From NCBI GenBank assembly GCA_034401135.1, contig JAWZSP010000001.1, positions 6,076,001 through 6,140,000 on the forward strand: a stretch of DNA of 64,000 nt. Direction: 5' to 3'. The notes beneath the pieces are model-generated. The model ran no database searches and was not told the origin of the DNA. It worked only from the letters and a program-made list of their open reading frames with translations. Origin of the DNA: Volutella citrinella. Lineage: Eukaryota > Ascomycota > Sordariomycetes > Hypocreales > Nectriaceae. A program made the position numbers and the translations under genes. Positions 1 to 10,420 of this stretch are shown piece after piece; the first letter of the stretch is position 1; each line of letters opens with the position of its first letter.

Positions 1-2830
1 CCAGCTCACCAGGGCGAGGGACAGGACGGGACTGGGCCAACTGTTATAGACCGGGGGCGCCTGTCAACGAGGCCTATCGTCTACTGTCAGATGTCCTGGA
101 CTCCTGACACACAGCTTGGATCCTGGGGCTGTCGGCGTCTCCGTCCTCGTTGCTTTTCTTGGTCGATGTGTGCTTCTTGGAAGCTCTGATCGCGTGGCAG
201 TATTCAATAATCAGCGCCCAAGCTCAGGTGAACCCTGCAAACGTGCAATTGAGGGGAGGACGGGAGCAGGGGTGGGCGCGTAGTAGAGCGACGGACTGAC
301 AACTTGACAAGTGATCGCCGTGGAGTTGTGGGCTTGTTGCCGGTGCTAGGCTGGATTGTCAATGACAAGTCTGCAATAGCAGCGAAGCACGGATCGTGGG
401 CAGGGGAGGGGGCTCCTCAAAGGCTCGAACCCGGGCGCTTGGGTCACGCTTGCGACAGACGTGACCTGACATGGATACAAGACGAAGCGGCTTGAGTGAT
501 GATGCCATTCCATGCCCATGCCCATGCCCATGCCCATGCCTACGATAGCGACAGGGTTGCGGGAGGGAGAAGCTTCGCGGGGAGGCAGGCTGGTGCATGC
601 GTGCTTGTGCAGAGACGCAGAGTGACGCCGGGTGGCCTGTCCCAGGCCTTGATTAATTGTTTGCTTGCTTGCTTGCTGCTTGTGCGTCGTCTGTGCGTGG
701 GCCTTGCAGGCGGCGGTTGATGATGCCCCAGACGGAGGGAGATGGATGGATGATAGGACACAGATGAACGGACAGGCGGACAGACCTCGTATCGCAAACA
801 GGCGGACAGACATGGGCAGTCGCGCTCTGCATCTGATCCGGTTTCAGCATTTGCCCATTGCAACTCTATCCCCACTCCCCAGATCGGACGACGGGGGGCG
901 GCATGTCTCACATTTCGTCCCTGCTTGTCTGGCAATCTGGCAAGCCTGGGAATCTGCTCAACCACGTTGCGCGGGCACCCTGTTGGCCTGTCGTAGATTC
1001 CATCACTCTCCCAGCGACATGCCAGCGCCGCCCTGGCGTTTTGACAGCAGATATGTGGTGGCGAGAAGCCTTTCAGCCACGCCGCGCCTGTCTGTGTGTG
1101 TCTCTCTCTCCTTTCTGTTTTATGTCCTGTCATGATGGACGCGGTGGCTTGCTCTGCGTCGACTTGTCAGGTGGGGGGATATGCAGTTTGGCCTCACGGC
1201 TTGGGATTGCCATCGCTGACTGCCGTCTATCTCTCTGCCCGTCCGTTGGATGCTACTAGTTAATTCCCGTGCTGCCTATCTGACAGGTCCCCGCAGCACG
1301 TACGATGGCGCACTTTAACTTTGGGCCCGTTGCGGGTGTCTGAGAAAGGGCTTGCGCTGGTAGTGTTGCCGCTGGCTGGCCTGGATAGGAAACAAGAAGA
1401 GGGAGAGGGAGATCAACGACAGATGCCGACGCCACCGGCGCAATCCTACCGCGATGGCCTCTCCATCTGGCAGGTCCCTAAAGAGGAGCCTGAGAGATGC
1501 ATTTCCACGGCAGCCGAGTAGGTATCCTTGGAATCGTATCCACGGGCGTCGCCAGCACCAATGTCCTGTTACCGCTGACGCCGGGATCGACGCTCCTTGG
1601 GCTTCACTTCTGCGGTGGCATCCGGGACTTCCGCCACTGATACTTTTTCGCTGCTCTGGATTGGGTGATGCTCTATTGGGTGGGAAACCGAGCGCATTCC
1701 AACGACTGGGGCAAGGCCCACAGCGTCTGTCCTTCTTTGTCGATCGTTTGCCCGCACGCTCTGATCCGAACAGTGGCCCGCAGTCGGTCTGACGGTCATT
1801 CATTCATCCATTCATCAGTCAACCAGCCTAATTAGCGGCAGCCACGGGAAGAAAGAGAGAGGGGCGGACCAAGGCAAAACATCCGTCTGCCGGCTCCTGT
1901 TAACGTTCAGTGGCGGCCCTGTCCCGTACTAGGCCGGGATTCAGGTCAGTCAGTCCCCCATGCGATCCCGCTAGCTGCGCTCCATTGCCCCCCCGTCCCC
2001 ATCCCTGCGATGCCCTGGGGCCCTGTCTCTTGCATGCGCCTGTGTGCGTCCGTGTGTCAGTCCTGGGCCGGCCTGTGCCTATCGTGTTTGTCCGGATGGA
2101 TGCGCGGACTCAACCACTATGCCATGTATGATGACTGCACGTCCCGGGCCCTCCTAGGCTCTCCTACGACGTAGTATGCGCCTGCGCAATGCGTCCAGCC
2201 CGAGTGGCACAGTTCTAGCCCGGCCGTCCGTCCAGCGGCCAGGGAGCTTCTCCGCCATTCGCCAGCCGAGACGCCCCCGGCCGTGGAGTCATGACAAGTG
2301 CACCCGACTAGCGACCGGTGGGTGCACTGGTGTCTGGGTGGTGGTGGGTGTCGACTGTCGTAGTGCCCGCAGTAGTCAGTCGCCAGTCGCCGTCTGTGTG
2401 GCATGGCATGGTCTGGCTCTCCAGCCCAGCCCGGATGGGGACCCGGCAGATCGGGAATCCTCAAAAGACCCCGTCGTCCCGTCCGTTCCCTTCCCTCACA
2501 CCCCCATCCGGCTGCGTCCTCGATATTGGTTCTTGGCCCTGGTGCTGATCTTCATCCCGGGCGCCGCTGCTCTGGCCAACAACCCGTTTGTCCGCCGTCA
2601 TCCCTCGGCGACAACACCATGAAGTGAGAGCCTGGTCGCCTTCACAGACACTCTTGGTTGCGACAGGATAGTACACACACACACACTCTCGTTTACACTC
2701 GCTGGTTACACACGAACACCAACGCCACCACTCACATCACCGAGAACAACAGTACCAGCAGCAACAACGCAATCATCATCGACATCAACATCAGCATCCA
2801 TCAACAACACCCACACCGCAATCCGCCACC
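1..2830. other. gene-poor stretch, no recognisable gene
   Basis: Several short overlapping ORFs occur on both strands here, but none has recognisable domain content, consistent codon use or a convincing splice structure. Simple repeats are present: a CCCATG hexamer run (510-540), a GCTT-type run (about 658-678) and a CA run (2671-2687). A 7-bp inverted repeat, GGTCACG...CGTGACC, lies at 442-466. The last 170 bases are CA/CAT-rich and probably form the leader of the gene starting at 2831. I see nothing else that can be supported. Confidence 0.6.
510..540. repeat. CCCATG hexanucleotide microsatellite
   Basis: About five tandem copies of CCCATG/CATGCC are directly visible. No gene is associated with it; the short ORFs spanning it (His-Ala or Met-Gly repeats) are products of the repeat. 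Confidence 0.9.
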
Positions 2831-4078
2831 ATGGGCTCCGGCTCCGAGAAAAAGGGCTTCTTCGCCCGCTTCTCCATGTCGCGCCTCTTCCGCTCTGGCA
2901 AGTCGTCATCCTCATCACATTCCCCCAAGGATAAGAAGAAGAAGGCCATCAGCGCCTACTACTACGACAACCCGGGCCTCGCCTTTGCGCCATCGTCCCC
3001 CGCGCCGCCCGACTACCAGGAGTACGCCCGCGCCGAGCGCCGTCAGCAGCGCCTGAGCCGGCACCAGGCGCAGATGTCGCAACCGTCCTACGGCAACTCA
3101 TACTCGTCCTCATCAGCCGCCCACCGTCCGCTGAGCGTACCGCCGGGACACTCGCCCTCAGCGTCGACGTCGTCGTCGGACGGCTCATCACTGTCGCCGC
3201 GCCGGCGCACCACCATCAAGGCCAAACGCAGGTCGATGCGCGATCGCTTCTGGAACATGGCGTCGGCCAACCAGTTCGACGACGACCACGACGCCGACTT
3301 CCCGCGCGGCCTGTCGCCGCCCCCGCCCCGGCACGGCGCATACATCCCGCGCCACGCCGCCTCCGACTTCACAAAGATGTCGTCGTCCCGCGGTCGCCGC
3401 TTCAGCGCCACCCTCGAGCACCCCGAGGCCGGCCCCGCACACGACGACGACGACCAGACCCTGTGCCCGGCGCACTCCAACTCGGCCGCCACCAATTCCT
3501 CCGGGCCCCCGGAGGACCCCGTCGCCCTCGAGCGCGAGCGCCAGCAGATCCTCCAGCACCGCCAGCAGGCCCTCGAGGCCCTCACCTCGCCCCAGCCCGA
3601 GTGCGGGGACCAGCTCCCCAACTACCAGATGCCGTCCCGCGTACTCCGCTCGCGTTTCAGCTCCTGGGGCCCCTCGGGCGACTCTGCCTCGCCCTCGCCA
3701 TGCCCCTCGACGCGCCAGGCCCCGGAGGGCGACTACGCCGTCTTCCTCGCCCAGGCGCAGGCCGCCAGCTTCAACCGCGAGTCAGCACAACTGTGGGCCG
3801 ACCTCGAGAAGGCGCACGCAACCCGCGCCGACCGCCGCTCCGCCGTCCTGTGGGCCGATCTCGAGAAGTCGGCGCCCTCTCGCCGCGCGCGCAACGCCAA
3901 GCGCAACAGCGAGTACTTCTCCGCCACCGCCCAGCGCGAGCGCGAGCGCAGCAACAGGAAGGAAAAGAATCGCAAGAGCGTACCTGCCAGCAACTTCCAT
4001 CGAACGTCCACTGTCATCAGCGAGAAGCGGAGCGCCGACCGCCGCAAGACGAGCAAGAAGAGGCGCTCCGAGTTGTAG
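2831..4078 (+). CDS. disordered basic Ser/Arg-rich protein, unknown function
   Basis: An uninterrupted 415-residue frame. The start lies in a strong fungal context (GCCACCATGG) after a CA-rich leader. The N-terminus is basic and Ser-rich with a Lys cluster (KDKKKK near residue 35). The middle is Pro/Ser/Asp-rich and probably disordered, with Arg-rich Ser-Pro patches that resemble kinase sites. Near the C-terminus the heptad LWADLEK occurs twice, at residues 321-327 and 340-346, 19 residues apart, in a Glu/Arg/Lys-rich segment likely to be helical. The tail is strongly basic (RRKTSKKRRSEL). No catalytic domain, signal peptide or membrane segment is seen. The nucleus or cytoskeleton are possible locations but this is only inference. 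I do not recognise the family. Confidence 0.75.
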   Translation: MGSGSEKKGFFARFSMSRLFRSGKSSSSSHSPKDKKKKAISAYYYDNPGLAFAPSSPAPPDYQEYARAERRQQRLSRHQAQMSQPSYGNSYSSSSAAHRPLSVPPGHSPSASTSSSDGSSLSPRRRTTIKAKRRSMRDRFWNMASANQFDDDHDADFPRGLSPPPPRHGAYIPRHAASDFTKMSSSRGRRFSATLEHPEAGPAHDDDDQTLCPAHSNSAATNSSGPPEDPVALERERQQILQHRQQALEALTSPQPECGDQLPNYQMPSRVLRSRFSSWGPSGDSASPSPCPSTRQAPEGDYAVFLAQAQAASFNRESAQLWADLEKAHATRADRRSAVLWADLEKSAPSRRARNAKRNSEYFSATAQRERERSNRKEKNRKSVPASNFHRTSTVISEKRSADRRKTSKKRRSEL

Positions 4079-4959
4079 ACCCACGTCACGGGTCCTGTCT
4101 GATTCTGTATCATCAATCTTCCGTTTTTCTCCGATCCATTGCCCGGGCACATACAGAGCAATGGGTCCACGTCGGTTCTCTGTCGTTTTTAGCATTTTTG
4201 GGGGGGAAGGGGGAAGGTGTCAATTTGAAAGCGGGCGTCTGGCGATTAGTATTGTAGAGAATCTCTCGGTGGACGGGGGCATATTGATCATACATGAGTT
4301 CCACATGAACCGACGGCCATCTCTTTTTTTAGCGCCATGCGAAGACGTGCGAAGTTTCCTATGAATTGATAAATCCGAGTGCACTTTCGGGCTCTTCGAG
4401 TCGTTGCCTTCACCAGTGACGCACTGTGGTTGCAAAGGGGCGTGCCATTTCTGCATCTTTGTCATATATACACATCAATTCGGCACAAACGCCTGGTCCG
4501 ATGTCTCCCCTGTTATCCAATGCAACTGACTGGTCCGTACCAGTTCTACCCCTGCCATCCATGTAAGCAACTTGTCCGTTGAGAACGCAGGTGGCGAATG
4601 GCCCGGCCTGTTGTCCCATCATGCAAAAAAAAAGATGTTCCAAAATATGATGACCCTGTAGAAGTGGAAAACAAATATGGCTGTGTATAGATAAGCCAAA
4701 TGCAACAAGTCGTCAACATTCATTAGTCCAGCAGAGCTGGTCGATGAGCTGTGCAAGACAGGCTCAGCCCCTCGAACCGGACAGAAGCCCAGCAGCAACA
4801 TTTCCATGCATCCCGTAACAAAAACGCCCTGCAAGAGGTGATATCGGAGCGAAAAGGGGCTCTGGCACAACCTGTGGCAACATCCGCACAGTGTTGGCTG
4901 CCATCATGTCGAGGCTGCAGACGCAAACAAGCGCGCGGCTGCATTATTGGCCGAGAGCC
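4079..4959. other. convergent intergenic region
   Basis: It lies between the 3' ends of the 415-aa gene (+) and the Whi5-like gene (-). It is moderately AT-rich with only short ORFs and should hold both 3' UTRs. No RNA gene or repeat is seen. Confidence 0.5.
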
Positions 4960-6747
4960 TCAGACCTGCATGGCAGCGACACCGCCTCTCGCATGAGGGA
5001 TCCGAATCTCCTCGTCATCGGAGCTGTCGTCGCCAGCTTCAGCTCCTGCTCGATCGAGCATCCTCTCGATGTCTTCGTCCCTCAGGATCTTCCTCGCAAC
5101 GCCATTTCCACCTCCGAGCCCGCTAGGCAGGGACAAGGCCCCCCGCACATGGCTGCTACCACCGTACATGCGCCCTCGGGGCGTGCCCTGCATTGGCGAT
5201 TGGTATGGCTGTGAATCAATGTCCATGGGGGATCCAGGCGGTGGCATGCCAGGGGATTTGTCGAAACCTAACCGCTTATTCGGGTACCCTGATCGCTGTG
5301 ATGAGGGGAGCGGTTTCCTTGGTCCCGAGGGCAACGCATGTCGTGCAGGTAAGCTCCCAATGGCTGAACCCGGCAGCGGCCCTGGAGATCCCGATCCTGG
5401 GAAAGTGTGCTTAAGATTCGCCGAGTTTCCTGGGCTACTCATGAATAACAGTGACTCGGCCGCATCTTGCTCTCGCACAGTCTGATGTGGCGAGAACAAG
5501 ATGGGATCTACCTCACCGCGCCCCCTTGATCCCGTTTGCAATGCTAGCTGCTGTGCCGGCGTCCGGGGCGAGGCTGAGTGCGTGAGAGACAGAAGCGTAG
5601 GTGTGTAATGAGGGTTAGAATTTCGACGACTGTTTGATCGCGGAGCGGGCATGCTGGTTGAGGGCTGGATGGAGGCGGGCGGTGCGAGCCCAGGCTTTCG
5701 CGTGGCTCGCGGAGGTGAATTGGATTTCCGACGCTGGCTAACGGAGTCATAGGGCGAAGCTGCCATTACAGCTGGGGCGGAGCTCATTGGGATTCGAGGA
5801 CTGGCGGATGAGCCCTGGCGGCGGTGAACGGTGGATGTGCTTGATGTGGGAGAAGCGGCATGTGATGCGAGGGTCTCGACCTCGTCCAGAGAGTTGGATT
5901 GCCAACCATGGTTGACCTTGATCATGGCGTACGAGAGACGCGTTCGCAGCTCGGCAGACATCTGGCCAGGCGCGTTAGTTGCCAACCACGATTTCGAAAC
6001 CGACCCGCCTCCAGAGGACCAGCGACCTACCTCGCCAATACAGCTAGCCGCAGACGCCTTGCTTACGGTGCTCACGTTTCTCGAATGGCCTTTCACAGGG
6101 CTCATGCTATTTGAACGGGCCTTGACTTCGCCGTCCGCCATGCGTTTACGCGAACCCCATCGATCGGTGGCCAGCTTGTCCTGAGTGGCGGCAATCTGCG
6201 AAAGCTGGAGCAGCTGGCTGTCCTGGCTAGACGGGATGGTCGCCCCTGCCCCCGCGCAGGACTCTGGTGCCGAGGGAGGGCAGCCGCTGTTATCGCTGGC
6301 CGGAGGCGTCACGGCAGGGTCGGTGGTGGCGGACATGGTGGTGTCCTGGGAATCGGTGGTGGAGCGAGGATGGCTTAGAGAGGACAGGTCGTCGGCATCG
6401 GCAGATAGATTGCGGGTGAGGTCCGCCGGGAGCGAGGGAACAGATACAGTGGCTGGGAAAGCGGAGGCAGCGCCATTCACCCGCGAGGGATTGGCGGCCG
6501 AAGCCATCATGTCGGCGACCCGCGCCAGGTTCAAGTCGGGGTGCTGTACCGCGAGATGGCCACCTGGTGGCACGTCTACACTGGTGGTTAGAATGCTACT
6601 CCCCGCGGCGGCAGGAGCAGTGTCTGCGGTGGCGGCGGCGGCGGTGGGAAGAGTCGTGGTGGTGGTGCTATCGTGGGCCAGGCGGGGGGAGACGCGGTTG
6701 TGATGATTGAGCGCGCCTCCCCCAGCGGAGGGCCGGTCGGAAGTCAT
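4960..6747 (-). CDS. Whi5/Nrm1-like transcriptional repressor of G1/S
   Basis: A single-exon 595-aa protein, mostly low-complexity Ser/Pro/Thr/Ala with many SP/TP sites. The one folded-looking motif is at residues about 262-290 (MSAELRTRLSYAMIKVNHGW and the following acidic residues). It matches the GTB motif of the Whi5/Nrm1 family (Pfam Whi5), the short helix by which these repressors bind SBF/MBF transcription factors. The C-terminus has an acidic DDSSDDEE patch. In yeast, Whi5 holds back G1 cyclin transcription until CDK phosphorylates it, and Nrm1 represses MBF genes after S phase. The many SP/TP sites fit CDK control. Whether this protein is closer to Whi5 or Nrm1 cannot be told by eye. 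The frame is clear of stops and no intron is needed. Confidence 0.75.
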   Translation of the reverse strand: MTSDRPSAGGGALNHHNRVSPRLAHDSTTTTTLPTAAAATADTAPAAAGSSILTTSVDVPPGGHLAVQHPDLNLARVADMMASAANPSRVNGAASAFPATVSVPSLPADLTRNLSADADDLSSLSHPRSTTDSQDTTMSATTDPAVTPPASDNSGCPPSAPESCAGAGATIPSSQDSQLLQLSQIAATQDKLATDRWGSRKRMADGEVKARSNSMSPVKGHSRNVSTVSKASAASCIGEVGRWSSGGGSVSKSWLATNAPGQMSAELRTRLSYAMIKVNHGWQSNSLDEVETLASHAASPTSSTSTVHRRQGSSASPRIPMSSAPAVMAASPYDSVSQRRKSNSPPRATRKPGLAPPASIQPSTSMPAPRSNSRRNSNPHYTPTLLSLTHSASPRTPAQQLALQTGSRGRGEVDPILFSPHQTVREQDAAESLLFMSSPGNSANLKHTFPGSGSPGPLPGSAIGSLPARHALPSGPRKPLPSSQRSGYPNKRLGFDKSPGMPPPGSPMDIDSQPYQSPMQGTPRGRMYGGSSHVRGALSLPSGLGGGNGVARKILRDEDIERMLDRAGAEAGDDSSDDEEIRIPHARGGVAAMQV

Positions 6748-9220
6748 AGCGGGCGGCGGCGGAACAGCAGCAGCGCAGAGCAGCCCCGGAGCCAGAGCGG
6801 GCGGCGGATCTTGGAGCTAGACACGGAACAACGTCGCAATGGACGTTTTCGAATGCGGAGAGGCAGCGGGTTGACGAGAAAGCCGGGTTGGTGTCGTCGA
6901 CTCGCTCAGACAGTGGCTGAGAGGCAATATGATGTTGGCGTGCGTAGCAACTTGTGGGCGAGTGTCAGTTGAGGGCCGGAGTGTACCCAGCTGGAGCCAC
7001 TGGAGAATAGTGTCGCGTAACGCGTAGCGATGTTGGGCTGGCAGGAGCCGTGGTGTTGGAGATGGTGAATTGGAGATGGGTGGAACCAAGCCAGTCAAGT
7101 CATTCGGTGAGTCGCTCAGTCAGTTCGTCACTTGGTCTTGCTCAGTTCGGTCTGGTCCTGGACTTGGTCACGGTCACGGTCACGCCTTCCCAGCCATGGC
7201 ATCCAGAAGGGTGTGGGTGGGTGGGTTGCAGTGCGTGCGTGGAGTCGTCCACGGGCAGTACTTCCTCGGGCCCAGCGCAGTGCCTTCCTGCAGCCTGTGG
7301 TTGACGCGGTCTGGTCGCGACGGCTCGGGAGGCACGACGCAAGCGGCTGCCCAGTCGGACCAGGACCACCTGGGCACCGCTAGGGCCAACTCTGGGGCCT
7401 TCCAAAACCGCCCATAGGCAGCGATCCAGAGCCGGGTATGCCCAGCGCTCGACCCAGCCACTGCCCCAGCAAGAACCCGCTGAAGAAGTTAGACGACGCC
7501 CTAGGGAACCCAATGCCACCCGACACCACAGCGCAGGGCCCGCCAAGAAGCCTCCATCGCCGCCTTCCTCGTGGCTCTCCCTCCAGGTCCAGATACGGAC
7601 GGGTGCGCAGGGCATTTCATTAGACGCTCCGCTCGATGCGATATCAAATATTGAGAATGGAAGCTCTTTGGACCACTGTCCATCGCAATACAAGTCTCCC
7701 ATCCAACACCAGGAATCTAATTCCAATCCTCCGCTCGAGAACCATGAAAGAAAACAGGCTTCTCCTGGCCCCCAGCGCCCATTCCCAAAGGGCCTGGGGT
7801 GGCGCCGCAGAGTTTGCGAGGCTTTTCTCTTCCCTGCGCCGACGCGTACATGGAGGGACACGCGAGGGTTCGTTTTAGTACGGAATTCGCATGGCGGGCA
7901 GACTGTGGTGGCTAAGCACGGCCACCAGAAAGTGAGGGAAATCCAGTAAACCAGCGGCCTCTGCCTTTGCTTTCGATCGCATGCCGATCCCACGGCAAGG
8001 TTGCCACACGTCGGCCAAAATCTGAATTCCACGCTCACGTGTTTCGCTGCGCATCGCGACTTCGTCATCATGGTACGCATCGAGATGCCACACCAACCAG
8101 TCGTCTGCAGACTGTCGGAGACAGCGCAGCAAAAAATAGTTCATCGAAATTGATTCGAACATGGCTCTGCCCAAGCGGGACTCGAAATCTTTGACAAGCC
8201 GCTCCTCGATTCACTTCCTTGCGGTCGGCCTGGTGTCCTGATTCATTCACGTACATGACCCAGCCCCCCAGGCGGTATCCTTGCTGGTGCGGTGGGCCCA
8301 AACGCTAGGATCCCTCCATGACACGAAGTCACGTGATGTCCGCGACACCATTAGAGGTGCATCGAGGTACCTGACAAGCACGAGTACGTCACTCGGAGAA
8401 TTGAGCATCGGGAACACCTTCACACTGGCTGAAGCGCCGGGCAAAGTGAAGGTAGAAGCCGGGCCAGGCATCGCGCACCGGAATCTAAATGTTTCTTCCG
8501 TCGCAGAATCCACTGTCATAATTTCCCTGTCTGCCTGCTATTAGGCATCGAAATCAGCGCCAGGTAACCACCGTGCGCCTCGCCAAGGCCGAGCGAGGCA
8601 GCGACGTGTCGGTGGCAGGACCATCCATGTCGAGCCTGGTAGCCCTGGAAAGCTGTCATTTTCTACTTCTTAGGAGCCTTGCAATTGTAGTTAGGACCTT
8701 CATTGACCAGGGGAACGGGCCTCGTTAATCTGGATGGATTGCCTGGTAGGTCTCAGCACTGGGTGCGTCTACGCTGGCCATCGTGCTCCTGAACCCAACA
8801 CATCTCCATGACAAACTCGAGGCTTCCACCAGGGTTGAGGTATGTCGAGTTGTCCAAAATATTCTTTTATAGTTGAGGGCATTACAAAGCCGATGCAGTA
8901 AGATCAACGACACCAGAAATATTCACTGGCTCGCCAAGGTCTCATTCTAGAGTACAATTTGGCAGTATTTCATTGACAGAGACGCTCTGGATGGGTGGTA
9001 TCATATTAAATATTAATAGCTCCCCATAGGTGGGATCTATAGAGGTTGCTGTTCAACACGTCCAGATCTTGCTGGGAAGCTGGGACTGAACAGTTCCGCC
9101 TCCCTCTCCCAAACACCCCTACACATTCACCTCTCGGATGCCCCACCAGAGTCGGAAGCAGCCTCATAAATAGATACCTTGAGATGCAGGCCCGATATAT
9201 GGAGAAGATGCAATTCCAGA
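6748..9220. other. gene-poor stretch
   Basis: It holds the Whi5-like promoter (6748 onward), which is followed by overlapping ORFs of up to 312 codons (7142-8080, minus) with composition-driven, Trp/Cys/Arg-rich translations and no recognisable domain. A perfect TCACGTGA E-box (bHLH/Cbf1-type site) sits at 8329-8336, not close to any gene start I can support. The part from 8.8 to 9.2 kb is AT-rich. No RNA gene was recognised. Confidence 0.5.
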
Positions 9221-10043
9221 TCAAGTTGGGCGGTAGGTGAGGACGACTTCTTCGTACACTTGCTCCTCCGTGCCGCCGTCCACACGAATGGGCATGGATA
9301 TCTTCTCCCCAGCGGTGAACCCGTTCTTGATATAGAACTGACTTGCTTCGACGACGCTCTGCAGGCATACAAGCACGCCAGTTGCTTTAGACTGCTGGAT
9401 CCCCCATTGGACGAGCAAGCTGCCCGCTCCCTGGTGGGCGAAATTCGGGTCGGTACCAATATAGGACAGATCTATTGATGAGAGAGTCAGAACCGGTGGA
9501 AACCTGAGTGAGCAGGATGATATGGCGGGGACACGTACACCAGCATGGGGTGTCGCCAATGGCGCGGTCCTCAGCCTCGCCGGCTTTGACGTTCCACTCT
9601 TGTATGAGGTTGAGGTTTGTGCCATCGGGCCAGTTCCACGGCGTTTCGTGGAAGTCCTCGCCGGGTTGAATAGGGTGCGACCATTTGGCCATTGCGACTA
9701 TGGTTTCTCTGGCTGTGTCTAGAGAAGAGCACGCGGTAGTCAGTCCTCTGGTCATGGGGGGCATGAAGACAGTGTAGTATGGCATCTCTGAGGGTACGCC
9801 TGAGAGTGGCACTTTCTTACCATGGGCGCTGGTCACCACCAGCATCGTCGTGTGCGGGTCGTCCATGTCACTGACGGCTTTCTCCTCGACACATATACGC
9901 AGTTGGTCGCGGACGGTGGGAGTTGGGAACTGGGCGCGGGTCATTGAGATGTCCCCGAATGCCGCCATGTAAATCTCGGCGATCCGGGGAGCATCTTGGG
10001 GTGTGGCCCGGCGGACTTGGAGTTGCTTCACTGCCACCGGCAT
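9221..10043 (-). CDS. GNAT-family N-acetyltransferase
   Basis: Predicted exons are 10043-9821, 9718-9539 and 9471-9221, giving 217 aa. Intron 1 (102 bp) runs GTAAGA...CTCTAG. Intron 2 (67 bp) runs GTACGT...CTGAC...AATAG and restores the frame to read CWYLSYIGTDPNFAHQGAG, which is motif A of the acetyl-CoA-binding GNAT fold. The following segments SLLVQWG and ASQFYIKNGF match the rest of the fold (alpha3 and the beta6/beta7 hairpin). The N-terminus (RRATPQDAPRIAEIYMAAFG) is the usual GNAT beta1-alpha1. The acceptor substrate is unknown; such fungal proteins are often small-molecule acetyltransferases. Intron 1 is a multiple of three and free of stops, so retention would still give an open frame. 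A second GNAT gene lies 378 bp upstream on the same strand. Confidence 0.8.
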
Positions 10044-10420
10044 CGAGATAGCTATTTTGAGGGAAGTGCCCGGTGTCGAGTCAGAATTGGGAGAGGAGTT
10101 GTTGTTTGTGCTGGGAGGTCTGGGATCATTGTCGCCTCGGGGTTTATGTACGTGTCGACCAGTTCAAATCAGCGGTTGTTTGGTCACAATGGCAGGAAAT
10201 GAACAAACAATCACGTCGAGATAACTTGTTATGTCTGACTGCGGGACGAGCCTGGAAGTGATGCTCTGTGCAATCGACATTTCCCAGGTGAGCTTTTGGG
10301 GACAAGACGGCCCCGGTCGCTTCGAATCGCTGCGTCTTCAAGAACGTGATGAGATGGGGATGCCACATTCGAGTCTTAGGTTCCATCAATTCCAAAAGTC
10401 CCCGTTGCGGCCTCAGAGAG

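Noticed and set aside
421..470. GGGTTCGAGCC-like B-box on the minus strand with a nearby inverted repeat
   Set aside because: The flanking bases do not form a T-arm or acceptor stem; no cloverleaf is possible.
7142..8080. A 312-codon minus-strand ORF
   Set aside because: Trp/Cys/Arg-rich translation without domain, no supporting splice or start context, and overlapping ORFs in several other frames. A lineage-specific gene cannot be excluded, but there is no evidence for it.
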